From Aquirhabdus sp. (GTDB lineage Bacteria > Pseudomonadota > Gammaproteobacteria > Pseudomonadales > Moraxellaceae): a stretch of DNA of 32,852 nucleotides. Shown in pieces: positions 1 to 7,321 of the stretch (positions are counted from its first letter, which is position 1; each line of letters begins with the position of its first letter). The notes under the pieces were generated by a model that did no database searches, was not told the DNA's origin, and saw nothing but the letters and a program-made list of their open reading frames with translations. A program made the translations under genes and the position numbers. The stretch covers positions 1 through 32,852 of the forward strand of contig JASLGO010000065.1 of assembly GCA_030150135.1 (NCBI GenBank), given 5' to 3'.

Positions 1-208
1 TTTTGCCGAATTGAATGCTGCATTGATTGATGTCAAAAAACAATATCCACATGTCGATAGTGCGACACTGCGGATTGAAGAAACAGTGACTTATCAAGAT
101 ATTATTAGCACGATTGATGCGGTTCGTATCGTGGATAGCCAAAAGACAGGCAATAGCTATGCGTTATTCCCGAATGTTCAATTGGCTGGTGTGGAGGGGA
201 CGCCTTGA
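1..208 (+). CDS. ExbD/TolR-family biopolymer transport protein, 3' end only
   Basis: This is the C-terminal part of a gene that begins before the window; the frame is open from base 2. The roughly 68 visible residues contain the ExbD-type periplasmic ending, with 'TYQDIISTIDAVR' matching the usual helix in which ExbD/TolR proteins end, followed by a short tail. Proteins of this family form the periplasmic plug partner of ExbB/TolQ proton channels and pass proton-motive force to TonB-like proteins. Its stop overlaps the TTG start of the next ExbD-like gene (shared TTGA), so the two are translationally coupled. The upstream gene is probably the ExbB/TolQ partner, but it is not visible. The family call is fairly sure; the transported substrate is unknown. 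Confidence 0.8.
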   Translation, partial: FAELNAALIDVKKQYPHVDSATLRIEETVTYQDIISTIDAVRIVDSQKTGNSYALFPNVQLAGVEGTP

Positions 209-723
209 AATTATCTCAAATTCGTCGCCACAAACGCAGAATGGCACGGCGGAATAGCACAGCACACTTAACGCTGACCTCATTGATTGACATCTTCACG
301 TTGTTGGTGTGTTTCTTGTTGGTTGGTTTTCAGGGTGAAGCACAAATTCCATCGATTAAAGGTTTGGTGTTACCGATTTCCAGCTCTTATGTACCACCAG
401 AGTCTTCATTGACCGTTGTGGTGACCAAGGGCGAAATTCGTATTAATGAAAAAGTCGTGCAAACGCTTGTTCCAAGCAGTACCCCTGATGCATCAGGAAA
501 TAAAGAAATTGACTTTGGTCCATTAGCAGGCGTATTGCAGGAGCAGGCTAAGCGGTTTAAACCATCTCAAGTGGTCAATGGCAGTCCTGAGCGTACAGTG
601 ATTATTTTGGCTGATCAAAATATTCCTTATGCAATCTTGCACCAAATCATGATTGTATGCAGCCAGCAGCATTTCGGTAAAATTGCATTTGCGGTGAATA
701 AGGAGGCGAAGAAAAATGCCTAA
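205..723 (+). CDS. ExbD/TolR-family biopolymer transport protein
   Basis: A 172-residue inner-membrane protein. A basic N-terminus (residues 5-16, rich in R and K) is followed by one transmembrane helix at about residues 22-42, which carries the 'LTSLIDIFTLLVCFLLV' pattern. The Asp in 'LIDIF' matches the proton-binding aspartate of ExbD/TolR. The periplasmic C-terminal domain ends with 'YAILHQIMIVCSQQHF', the typical ExbD helix. The start is TTG, supported by a GGAGGGG ribosome-binding sequence five bases upstream and by a 4-base overlap with the preceding gene. It overlaps the next gene by 8 bases. Two consecutive ExbD-like genes followed by a TonB-like gene suggest a dedicated energised outer-membrane or surface system, not the housekeeping TonB or Tol set. 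This is inference. Confidence 0.85.
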   Translation: MKLSQIRRHKRRMARRNSTAHLTLTSLIDIFTLLVCFLLVGFQGEAQIPSIKGLVLPISSSYVPPESSLTVVVTKGEIRINEKVVQTLVPSSTPDASGNKEIDFGPLAGVLQEQAKRFKPSQVVNGSPERTVIILADQNIPYAILHQIMIVCSQQHFGKIAFAVNKEAKKNA

Positions 724-1879
724 CCCAATTCAAAATCATGTACCACTTCCTCATGATGGGGTAGATGTGACCGCAAAGAACTGGCTACCGTGGGACTATG
801 GTCAATTCCGTAAATCGGATATTGGTTTTGGTATTGTTGCGATCATCTGTTGTGTCGTGATCCCTCTGATCAATGTACCGATGATTGCGAAGATCATTCC
901 ACAGCGGACGGTACTTGCACCTGTTGAAGTTGCTGCGCCAATCGTACAACCAAAACCTGTGCCACCTCCGCCACCACCTCCTAAAAAAGAAGGTGGTGCA
1001 CCAGAGGCAGCAAAGGCTTTACCGCGTGCTGCTGCGCCGAATCATCCGTTGCCAAAACCTCAAGCGCCTAGCCAAGCGGGTTCGCCTGACAAACCTTCTG
1101 TGCAAACGGTACGTCCAGCACGTGCCACAGCAGATGCAGGACCAACGAAGCAGGCTGCAACATCACCTAACCCGACACCGCTGCCTAGTGATACGCCTGC
1201 GGCTGTCTCGCATAACACGGGTCCAAGTGCTGCTGAGATTCAGGCTGCTGCGCAGAAACGTGCTCAAGGTCTGGTCGCTGCAACAGGTCTAGGAACGGCA
1301 ATTGGTAGCTTAACCAATGGTACAAGCTCGAATCCAAAAGCAGTCGAAGGTCGCGGTTTGCAGCATGGCGGCGTTGAAGGTGGTCGTCCTGATGTCAAGT
1401 TAGGTGCTGGCGGCGGTGGAACTGGTGGTAACGGATCTGCTCGTTCAGGCGTCAAATTTGGCTCAGCGACGGATGGTGATAAAACAGGTCATGGTACTGG
1501 CAATTTGTCTGGTCGTGGTACTGAAGATGTCAGTGGTGGCAAGATCAAAGGCACTGGTAACGGCGGCACTGGTAGCGGCAAAGGCGATGCAAGTGGTAAA
1601 GGTCGTGATGATGTAAAACGCATCATGGATCAAAATGCTGGTCGCGTGCAGGGTATCTATAAGCGTGCATTGGATGATGATCCAACGATGCAAGGTAGCT
1701 TTACCGTTCGCCTGAAAATTGCACCAGATGGTCATGTCATTAGCGTAAGCGTCGTTTCAAGTGATTTAAATAACGCCGCACTTGAGAGTAAATTGAAAGC
1801 AATGATTCAGAGCTTCCAGTTCAGTTCGGGTAGTTTTGATACATTTGAAGGAAATTATAAGTATAATTTCATTCAATAG
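716..1879 (+). CDS. TonB-like periplasmic protein with AgmX/PglI-type C-terminal domain
   Basis: A 387-residue protein with TonB architecture. A short cytoplasmic segment is followed by one transmembrane helix at about residues 36-58. A Pro/Ala-rich linker includes a run of prolines at about 83-89 followed by Lys. A long Gly-rich segment spans about 220-300, and the folded C-terminal domain (about 303-387) contains 'FTVRLKIAPDGHVISVSVVS', as in AgmX/PglI and TonB C-terminal domains. The predicted role is to carry energy from the ExbB/ExbD complex across the periplasm. The start has an AAGGAGG site eight bases upstream and overlaps the stop of the ExbD gene. The low-complexity Gly/Ser/Thr/Lys stretch is unusual for TonB, whose linker is normally Pro-Lys/Glu. 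The specific partner is unknown. Confidence 0.8.
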   Translation: MPNPIQNHVPLPHDGVDVTAKNWLPWDYGQFRKSDIGFGIVAIICCVVIPLINVPMIAKIIPQRTVLAPVEVAAPIVQPKPVPPPPPPPKKEGGAPEAAKALPRAAAPNHPLPKPQAPSQAGSPDKPSVQTVRPARATADAGPTKQAATSPNPTPLPSDTPAAVSHNTGPSAAEIQAAAQKRAQGLVAATGLGTAIGSLTNGTSSNPKAVEGRGLQHGGVEGGRPDVKLGAGGGGTGGNGSARSGVKFGSATDGDKTGHGTGNLSGRGTEDVSGGKIKGTGNGGTGSGKGDASGKGRDDVKRIMDQNAGRVQGIYKRALDDDPTMQGSFTVRLKIAPDGHVISVSVVSSDLNNAALESKLKAMIQSFQFSSGSFDTFEGNYKYNFIQ

Positions 1880-1941
1880 GTCGTTAAATCAGCGTTTTGC
1901 AGTTGTGTTTTGAAACTGAAATCGCTAATCTATGTACCACT

Positions 1942-2031
1942 GGAAGCGTGGCTGAGCGGTTTAAAGCACCGGTCTTGAAAACCGACGAGGGTGTGAGCCC
2001 TCCGTGAGTTCGAATCTCACCGCTTCCGCCA
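1942..2031 (+). tRNA. tRNA-Ser (anticodon UGA)
   Basis: A 90-base serine tRNA with encoded CCA. The acceptor stem is GGAAGCG paired with CGCTTCC, followed by discriminator G and CCA (2028-2031). The D arm contains GGCTGAGCGGTT, and the anticodon loop CTTGAAA puts TGA at 1976-1978. It has a long class II variable arm (GAGGGTGTGAGCCCTC region) and a T loop GTTCGAATC. Its 3' end (2023-2035) is repeated exactly at 7569-7581. Confidence 0.97.
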
Positions 2032-2035
2032 AATT
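2023..2035 (+). repeat. tRNA-Ser 3' end: left copy of a 13-bp direct repeat (possible att site)
   Basis: CTTCCGCCAAATT covers the last nine bases of the tRNA gene, including CCA, plus four flanking bases. The identical 13-mer lies at 7569-7581 in the same orientation. Tyrosine-recombinase islands commonly duplicate a tRNA 3' end in this way. Confidence 0.5.
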
Positions 2036-2060
2036 TTTACTAAGCTATCCAAGCTTAGCT

Positions 2061-2097
2061 AAAAAAGCCCTAAATCATGACGATTTAGGGCTTTTTT
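2061..2097 (+). terminator. Rho-independent terminator after tRNA-Ser
   Basis: Inverted repeat AAAAAAGCCCTAAATC / GATTTAGGGCTTTTTT with a TGAC loop. A run of T follows on the plus strand, and a run of A on the other side makes it potentially bidirectional, so it may also end the SDR transcript coming from the right. Confidence 0.88.
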
Positions 2098-2129
2098 ATT
2101 ATCTAGATTCTTCCAAGAGTTTAATGCAC

Positions 2130-2960
2130 TTACCCATATTGTTCGATAATTTTGTCGAGTTTTTTATCAATTTGCCCACGGTAAAAATCAGGTAATACAC
2201 GAGAGATTTTAGTGAGAATACGTGCTTGTGTGCCAGGCATAATCATAAACTGCGATGAGTGAATTCCCTCATAGATCTCTGAGCATGCTTTATCGACAGG
2301 CATACTTCCACCTAACTGTTTCAGTTGAGCGGTAATTTGTGATCCATGTTTTCGCTCAGCATCGACAAGAGGAGTATCTACTTCAGGTGGACATACCACA
2401 GCGACATCAATATCTTTGCTGCGCAGTTCCATACGAAGCACTTCTGCAAGACCTACGACACCAAATTTAGATGAACAATAGCCTGTATAGCCATAACAAC
2501 CCACCAAGCCTGCGGCAGATGCAATCAACACTAATTTTGGATTTTTTACAGTCAATGTTCTAGCTTGATATAAGAAAGGTAGTGCAGCATGCGCGACATG
2601 ACGACTACCGACTAGATTGATATTGATTTGTCTCTCAAACTCTTGAGCGGTCATATCTTCAAATGATTTAGCGATACTGATTCCAGCCGAATTGACAACA
2701 ACTGTTGGTGCACCAAATTGTTGAGTGGCTTGGGTGAACATGATTTCTAGAATACTTTCTTGCTGCACATCGACTTGGTAACCCTTTACTGCGGAAGAAA
2801 GCACTTGCAGCTGGGATAAGGCTTCCTCAATACCAGCATGGGCAAATATACAAAGTTGATAACCATCTTGAAGAAATCGTCTGGAGAGTTCTAATCCAAT
2901 GCCGCTGCTTCCACCAATAATCCATGCGGTTCGAGATTTTTTAAGTTGAGTCATGTTCAT
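2130..2960 (-). CDS. Short-chain dehydrogenase/reductase (SDR family)
   Basis: About 276 residues with a classical SDR Rossmann fold. The nucleotide-binding motif GGSSGIG is at residues 16-22, an NAG-type motif appears as 'VVNSAG', and the active site YxxxK is in 'YTGYCSSKFGVVGLAE'. The segment 'VVCPPEVDTP' after the active site resembles the 3-ketodihydrosphingosine reductase branch of the SDRs, but that specificity is only a suggestion. It should reduce or oxidise a carbonyl/alcohol with NAD(P)(H). An AAAGGA ribosome-binding sequence stands before three candidate starts: GTG at 2963, ATG at 2960 and ATG at 2954. I chose the second, and 2954 is nearly as good. It follows the cupin gene on the same strand after about 160 bases with a hairpin, and probably acts with it. 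Confidence 0.85.
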   Translation of the reverse strand: MNMTQLKKSRTAWIIGGSSGIGLELSRRFLQDGYQLCIFAHAGIEEALSQLQVLSSAVKGYQVDVQQESILEIMFTQATQQFGAPTVVVNSAGISIAKSFEDMTAQEFERQININLVGSRHVAHAALPFLYQARTLTVKNPKLVLIASAAGLVGCYGYTGYCSSKFGVVGLAEVLRMELRSKDIDVAVVCPPEVDTPLVDAERKHGSQITAQLKQLGGSMPVDKACSEIYEGIHSSQFMIMPGTQARILTKISRVLPDFYRGQIDKKLDKIIEQYG

Positions 2961-3054
2961 CACGTCCTTTGAGTTTGACTAATGGAATTTTCATGCGTGC
3001 AACGTTGTTTTTGGCACGCGATGTAGCGTATCTTTTCGATCAGTTTTAATACTT

Positions 3055-3088
3055 TTGAGGCTTGCTAATCACTGATAACAAGCCTCAA
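3055..3088 (-). terminator. Hairpin between cupin and SDR genes, possible weak terminator
   Basis: Perfect 10-bp inverted repeat TTGAGGCTTG / CAAGCCTCAA with a 14-base loop, about 34 bases after the cupin stop. Neither strand has a proper T run after it, so it may be a processing site, a leaky terminator or an mRNA-stabilising hairpin that lowers SDR expression relative to the cupin. Confidence 0.45.
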
Positions 3089-3121
3089 TAAGTTCTAATT
3101 TATGTGAGTCCGACAAGCGCA

Positions 3122-3637
3122 TCACTCAGGGTTGTTTGATGCCTTATGACTGAAGTCAACACCTGAATTTGGCTTGATGTAAGGTGGCATTTTTTGACCA
3201 GTGTGTTTGGAAACAGCATGCAAAGTTTTTTCAATCCAGCCTGCATCCATGATGAACATCAGAGAGTCATCTTCATTCAAGTTAACATTTGCACCTTGAA
3301 TGACCATAAAACCTTCGGTTCCTTCCTTGGATGAGAAGGTGTGAATCGAACCTGCTGGTTCAAATAAATAACTGCCCGCTGTTTGCACATCTTCTGGGTA
3401 TTCAATATAGTTCCAAGAACCTGCGGTTGTATAAAAATGAACTACACCAGTATGGAAGTGGCGAGGTAAAATGACACCAGCATCAAAGCGTGCATAAATG
3501 ACCCAGATGCCATTGTCTGGATCAAGAAAGCAAGGGCTGACATGTACACCAGGCAGGGCATTTTTAATTTCGCCATCTTTATTAACATTTACTGTTAATA
3601 GATAGTCCTGATGTTTGCTTGAGTTGGCTATGCTCAT
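3122..3637 (-). CDS. Cupin protein, 2,4'-dihydroxyacetophenone dioxygenase-like
   Basis: 171 residues forming a single cupin barrel. Cupin motif 1 is 'PRHFHTGVVHFYTTAGSW' (His60, His62), and the usual motif-1 glutamate position is occupied by His67 or a neighbour. Motif 2 is 'GSYLFEPAGSIHTF' (His99). The His-rich set fits a non-haem Fe(II) site. The sequence resembles the family named after 2,4'-dihydroxyacetophenone dioxygenase, which cleaves the aryl side-chain C-C bond with O2; this exact substrate is not proven. The ATG at 3637 was chosen because GGAG sits six bases upstream; the frame extends 16 codons further without good signals. It is divergent from the MalT-type regulator gene and upstream of the SDR gene, so a regulated two-enzyme unit is likely. 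Confidence 0.8.
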   Translation of the reverse strand: MSIANSSKHQDYLLTVNVNKDGEIKNALPGVHVSPCFLDPDNGIWVIYARFDAGVILPRHFHTGVVHFYTTAGSWNYIEYPEDVQTAGSYLFEPAGSIHTFSSKEGTEGFMVIQGANVNLNEDDSLMFIMDAGWIEKTLHAVSKHTGQKMPPYIKPNSGVDFSHKASNNPE

Positions 3638-3750
3638 AAAAAACTCCATGTATGTCTTGAGTATTAACGGGGTGAAAAGACCCATGTCATGGATCTATTG
3701 GTGAGATTGCAGCTTCTGGTTAACAGCATAGCCAAATGGGTTATTGCGTG

Positions 3751-3782
3751 AACCATTCGAAAGAATGGAAAAACGAATGGTT
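3751..3782. promoter_or_regulatory. Triple half-site palindrome in the divergent promoter region, candidate operator
   Basis: In the 227-base gap between cupin and regulator, AACCATTCG (3751-3759) is matched by the exact inverted copy CGAATGGTT (3774-3782). An inner palindrome CCATTC-GAAA-GAATGG (3753-3768) uses the same half-site. There are thus three copies of the (C)CATTC/GAATG(G) element, the two right-hand copies lying 12 bases apart. MalT-family activators bind several short asymmetric sites, so this is a reasonable operator for the neighbouring regulator. This is inference. Confidence 0.5.
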
Positions 3783-3864
3783 TTAAAAATATTGATTGCG
3801 TGATATTTACGGAAGATGAAGATGACTTATGTCGTCATGAACAAGATTGGATGAAGACTAAAGT

Positions 3865-6552
3865 ATGCAAGTTTTAAAAACAAAACTTAGTCGGCCGACT
3901 ACGTTGAACCTTGTCGTGATGCAACGTCCACGGCTTCTTCATCGCTTGTTTGAGTATAGTCAGCAATCTCTACTTTTAATTCATGCCGCTGCTGGATATG
4001 GCAAAACCACATTGATGTATCAGTTAAGTGATCTGTTTGTCAGTCAAGGAAGTACAGTACGTTGGTTAACCCTTGATGCGGATGATAATGATCCGATTCG
4101 CTTATACCAATATTTATGGCTATCGTGGTTTGGTGCAGAGAAGCTGCCTGCGATTCATGAAGGGATGATCAATAAGCATCACATTATCGCGTTAATGGAA
4201 CAGCTCGCTCAATCATCCCAGCAACATGTGTTGTTTATTGATGAGTTTGAGTTACTGGAGAATGCTGATTGTTTAAATCTGATTTGGTGGATGTATCAAT
4301 ATTTACCGACTAATGCTCATTTAGTGATTGCGTCTCGAACAAAACCGAATTGGAGTCTTTCTAAAGAGGTTTTACACGGTCGACTACATGTGGTGAATGA
4401 GGATCAATTAAGTGTTAAGTTTGAAGATACTGCTGAATTAATTGAGCTTTTGACACAACAAAATTTTGAACATGTTGTGCTTAATGCCGAGTTAGTGCGG
4501 CCTTTAATCGAAAAAACAGAAGGATGGATCACAGGGATACAACTGATTAATCTGTATTTAAAGCGTGATCATGATATTGATCGTGTGATTCAGAATTTGA
4601 ATGGGGCGCATCATCAGATTGTAGATTATTTAAGTGAACAAGTTTTTCTGCAATTACCCGATGAGATTCAGTTGTTTTTGTTGCAGATGAGTGTTTTGCG
4701 AAAAATGAATCTGGCTTCAGTTCAAGCAGTGACTGGTCATCAAAATGCACAACAGATTTTAGAGCAGATTAAGCAAAGAGGTTTATTTATCTTGGCTTTG
4801 GATGAGCAGCGAGTATGGTATCGCGTTCATCATTTGTTTCGTGATTTCTTGGAAAATCGTTTTAAAACAATTGATTTAGACCAGTTTAAACAAGCGCATT
4901 CTAAAGCGGCAAATTGGTACAAAGAACAACATTTTTTGATGGAGGCGATTTACCACGCGCAGCAGGCAGATGATCAGACGTTGGCTTTGGAGTTATTGAC
5001 TGCGGTGAGTCGCGAGCTCATTCTCGAAGGGCGAATCTATACCTTACTTGAACTCGTAAAGCAGTTACCAGAAAAAAATCTGGTTCAGCATATGCAGTTG
5101 TTATACGACATTATCTGGTCATTACTGCTGACACATCAAAATAATCTGGCGAATTATTATTTGCAGCTGTGGCACAGCGTAGAAGAAAGCCAACATGTGT
5201 TATTAAGAGATGATCAGTTGGGATTGGCTCCGATGGTTGCTTTATTGGAAGACAATCTGGATCGTGCTTATGTATTGGCTCAACAGAACTTAGAAAAACT
5301 CCCAGAAACGGCTTATTTCACAAGAGGGCCGTTGATGGGTATTGGGGCTTTATATCATATCGTCTTGGGCAATATCTCCGAAGCACGTAAGTTGTTGATT
5401 CAAACACGAGCAATTTATATTCAGGGGTACAATTTATATGGTTTGGTTTTTACAGATTGTATTGATGCCACCTTTGAGCGTTTGCTGGGCAATTTAGCAC
5501 TGGCTGAAGAAAAGTTTGATCAAATCGGTCAGGGGATTGATTATCAAAATCTGGGTGTGGAGGGGAGTCATCATGTCGCAGTGGATGCGATTACCAGTAG
5601 TTTAAGAGCTGATTTATATTATGAAATGAATAAAATAGATTCAGCCAAGTTGGTGCTACAGAATTTTAATGGCGGCGACCAGCTTGTGATTCCAGATATG
5701 GTCATCATTGGTTATGTGCTGCAATTGCGGCTTGATCATTTAAGTGGCGATGGTATTGGTGAGCAAACCTGTTTGACTCAGTCGCAGATCAGAACGAATC
5801 ATTGGAATTTGCCAAGATTAGCCAAAACCATGCAAAGGGTTTATGAATATTTAGATCATCCTGAAAATATACAAGAGATGACATCTAGTCAGTTGGAATC
5901 GTTTGATCATTCAAAGCCATTAAATCTCACGAATTTATTGATTGGTGATGATCTGATTAGGTACCGCACATTCATTTTTAATCAACAGGTTGAGATTGCA
6001 ATCGCGGGATTACAGGCTGAATCACAACGCGTTACCGTTTATCCATTGCGTCAAGTGCGGATTCAATTATTGCAGGCGCTTGCCTATGATCAACTTGGAC
6101 AACAAGACATTGCGCTCAGTTATCTTGAGCAAGCGGTTGTCAATTTAATGCCGACACACGCTGTGCGTATTATCTTGGATGAGCATCCATTGATTTGGCA
6201 AATGCTCCATCAATTAAGCCAAAAAATGGCAAGCGATAAACAACATCACGTTTCACAGTTATTTGAGTATATTCAGTATTTACTGTCACTTTTGCCTTCG
6301 GTTCATGGAGTCTCTGCTGTCGATGAAGCAGTGCAGACAGTCCAATCAGATCAAGCAGAATTATTATCAAAACGCGAAATTCAAATTTTGGAGAAAGTGA
6401 GCGAAGGGTTCTCCGATGCAGAAATTGCAGAGTTGGTGTTTTTATCGGTCAATACTGTGAAGTGGCATTTGCGTAATATTTACAGTAAGTTAAATTCACG
6501 TTCTCGGTTGGAAGCCGTGAAGGATGCAAAAAAAATAGGTCTCATTACTTAG
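3865..6552 (+). CDS. MalT/AlkS-like LuxR-family ATP-dependent transcriptional activator (LAL type)
   Basis: 895 residues, the full size of the family. The N-terminus 'KTKLSRPTT' is the typical opening. The P-loop is 'AAAGYGKTTLMYQ' (Lys47, Thr48), and Walker B is 'VLFIDEFELL' (Asp126, Glu127). A winged-helix region follows the NTPase ('VWYRVHHLFRDFLENRF'), then a long helical TPR-like sensor region (about 360-800). The C-terminal LuxR-type HTH is at about 835-895 ('LSKREIQILEKVSEGFSDAE', then 'NTVKWHLRNIYSKLNSRSR'). Such proteins bind ATP and an inducer, multimerise and activate nearby operons; AlkS and MalT are examples. The divergent cupin-SDR unit is the obvious target. The inducer is unknown. 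Its stop codon lies inside the inverted repeat at 6548-6616. Confidence 0.9.
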   Translation: MQVLKTKLSRPTTLNLVVMQRPRLLHRLFEYSQQSLLLIHAAAGYGKTTLMYQLSDLFVSQGSTVRWLTLDADDNDPIRLYQYLWLSWFGAEKLPAIHEGMINKHHIIALMEQLAQSSQQHVLFIDEFELLENADCLNLIWWMYQYLPTNAHLVIASRTKPNWSLSKEVLHGRLHVVNEDQLSVKFEDTAELIELLTQQNFEHVVLNAELVRPLIEKTEGWITGIQLINLYLKRDHDIDRVIQNLNGAHHQIVDYLSEQVFLQLPDEIQLFLLQMSVLRKMNLASVQAVTGHQNAQQILEQIKQRGLFILALDEQRVWYRVHHLFRDFLENRFKTIDLDQFKQAHSKAANWYKEQHFLMEAIYHAQQADDQTLALELLTAVSRELILEGRIYTLLELVKQLPEKNLVQHMQLLYDIIWSLLLTHQNNLANYYLQLWHSVEESQHVLLRDDQLGLAPMVALLEDNLDRAYVLAQQNLEKLPETAYFTRGPLMGIGALYHIVLGNISEARKLLIQTRAIYIQGYNLYGLVFTDCIDATFERLLGNLALAEEKFDQIGQGIDYQNLGVEGSHHVAVDAITSSLRADLYYEMNKIDSAKLVLQNFNGGDQLVIPDMVIIGYVLQLRLDHLSGDGIGEQTCLTQSQIRTNHWNLPRLAKTMQRVYEYLDHPENIQEMTSSQLESFDHSKPLNLTNLLIGDDLIRYRTFIFNQQVEIAIAGLQAESQRVTVYPLRQVRIQLLQALAYDQLGQQDIALSYLEQAVVNLMPTHAVRIILDEHPLIWQMLHQLSQKMASDKQHHVSQLFEYIQYLLSLLPSVHGVSAVDEAVQTVQSDQAELLSKREIQILEKVSEGFSDAEIAELVFLSVNTVKWHLRNIYSKLNSRSRLEAVKDAKKIGLIT

Positions 6553-6616
6553 GGCATGTTGACGTTTGATTTCGTGCATTTTTCATGGCAAAGACCAAAT
6601 ATCAACACACCCTAAG
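6548..6616. repeat. Imperfect inverted repeat, possible MITE or solo IS ends
   Basis: CTTAGGGCATGTTGACGTTTG (6548-6568) matches the reverse complement of the right end, which reads CTTAGGGTGTGTTGATATTTG, with four differences. The arms enclose only about 25 bases. They look like the two ends of a small transposable element with its centre lost. The left arm supplies the stop of the regulator gene. A weak terminator function is an alternative, but no T run follows. Confidence 0.45.
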
Positions 6617-6678
6617 TGCAATAATGTTGTTTATTTTTCCTGTTTTCTAATCAGATCACTTCAAAACCTAATCCAGCG

Positions 6679-6852
6679 TGATGTGTAATGGCCCCCGAAT
6701 AGTCACCACCTCGTTAGATGATTTATCATTTAAATGAGGATTTAAATATGGCAACACGTAGACAATTAACTTCTGAATTCAAACTTGAAATCGTCAAGAT
6801 GGTCATTGACCAAGGCGCAAGCATTGGTAAGCTCAGCAAAGCATCTCAAGTT
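6679..6852 (+). mobile_element. Fragment of an IS3-type insertion sequence (left end and start of orfA)
   Basis: A plausible IS left end beginning TGATGTGTAATGGCCCCCGA is followed by a short leader and the first codons of an IS3-family OrfA. The similarity stops near 6852, where the AT-rich palindrome GTTATATA-N7-TATATAAC (6850-6872) begins. The right end and orfB are absent. The boundaries are estimates. Confidence 0.55.
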
Positions 6853-6897
6853 ATATATTGGATGTATATAACAGCACCCGATTGCATTCAATTTTAA
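6748..6897 (+). pseudogene. Truncated IS3-family transposase OrfA
   Basis: A 49-codon frame from ATG 6748 with an AGGA site upstream. The first 34 residues begin 'MATRRQLTSEFKLEIVKMV' and continue 'DQGASIGKLSKASQ', the N-terminal helix-turn-helix of OrfA proteins. The last 15 residues are unrelated read-through to a TAA at 6895. OrfA is normally about 90-110 residues and works with OrfB by frameshifting, so this copy cannot transpose. It marks past mobile-element activity in the region between the regulator and the tail-collar gene. Confidence 0.65.
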
Positions 6898-6912
6898 AGT
6901 ATCTCTCACCGA

Positions 6913-7239
6913 ATGCATTTTAATGGTACTTATACATTCATTAATGATATGTCTGTGCCAAATGGTGTATCGATAAATGATTGGGATAAAGAGACAAGGG
7001 AAGGGTTGTACGTCAAAAAATTTATTGAATTAGGTGGATCGTCACAAGGTTGTGTGATTTTATCTAAAACTTCAACCGTTGTTGCATTTAGAAAAGTTAC
7101 AGAACCTTTTTATACAAAGAAATTGCAAATTACAAATGTGCAATACTTCTGTTCCTCTTGTCCAAGAGGCAGATTATTATTCTTTATCAAAGCTTTCATA
7201 TTTAATGTTTTGTTTATTGGTTTGTTTTTGGTTTATTAA
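6913..7239 (+). CDS. Hypothetical protein, possibly a gene remnant
   Basis: A 108-residue frame that I do not recognise. The N-terminal 75 residues are soluble and mixed ('DKETREGLYVKKFIELGG'), and the last 25 are strongly hydrophobic ('FFIKAFIFNVLFIGLFLVY'), suggesting one C-terminal membrane anchor. There is no convincing ribosome-binding site at ATG 6913. The frame is shared with the transposase fragment upstream, separated by one TAA, so it may be the 3' part of a gene broken by the IS event. A different frame stays open to 7309 after about 7079, so a frameshift is also possible. It lies in the decayed part of the suspected islet. Confidence 0.35.
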   Translation: MHFNGTYTFINDMSVPNGVSINDWDKETREGLYVKKFIELGGSSQGCVILSKTSTVVAFRKVTEPFYTKKLQITNVQYFCSSCPRGRLLFFIKAFIFNVLFIGLFLVY

Positions 7240-7321
7240 TTATTGGGGTAGTTTCAATAAATTAAAGCAGCTAGCCTTTTTTCAATCTTTATTAAAAATA
7301 GAACGATAGGGGTAAAATAGT

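Noticed and set aside
1404..1616. Alternative-frame ORFs inside the TonB-like gene (both strands)
   Set aside because: They arise from the low-complexity Gly-rich codons of the real gene and lack start signals.
6850..6872. GTTATATA-N7-TATATAAC palindrome considered as a XerCD dif-like site
   Set aside because: The half-sites do not match dif consensus arms and the spacer is of the wrong kind; it is more likely an AT-rich junction of the IS fragment.
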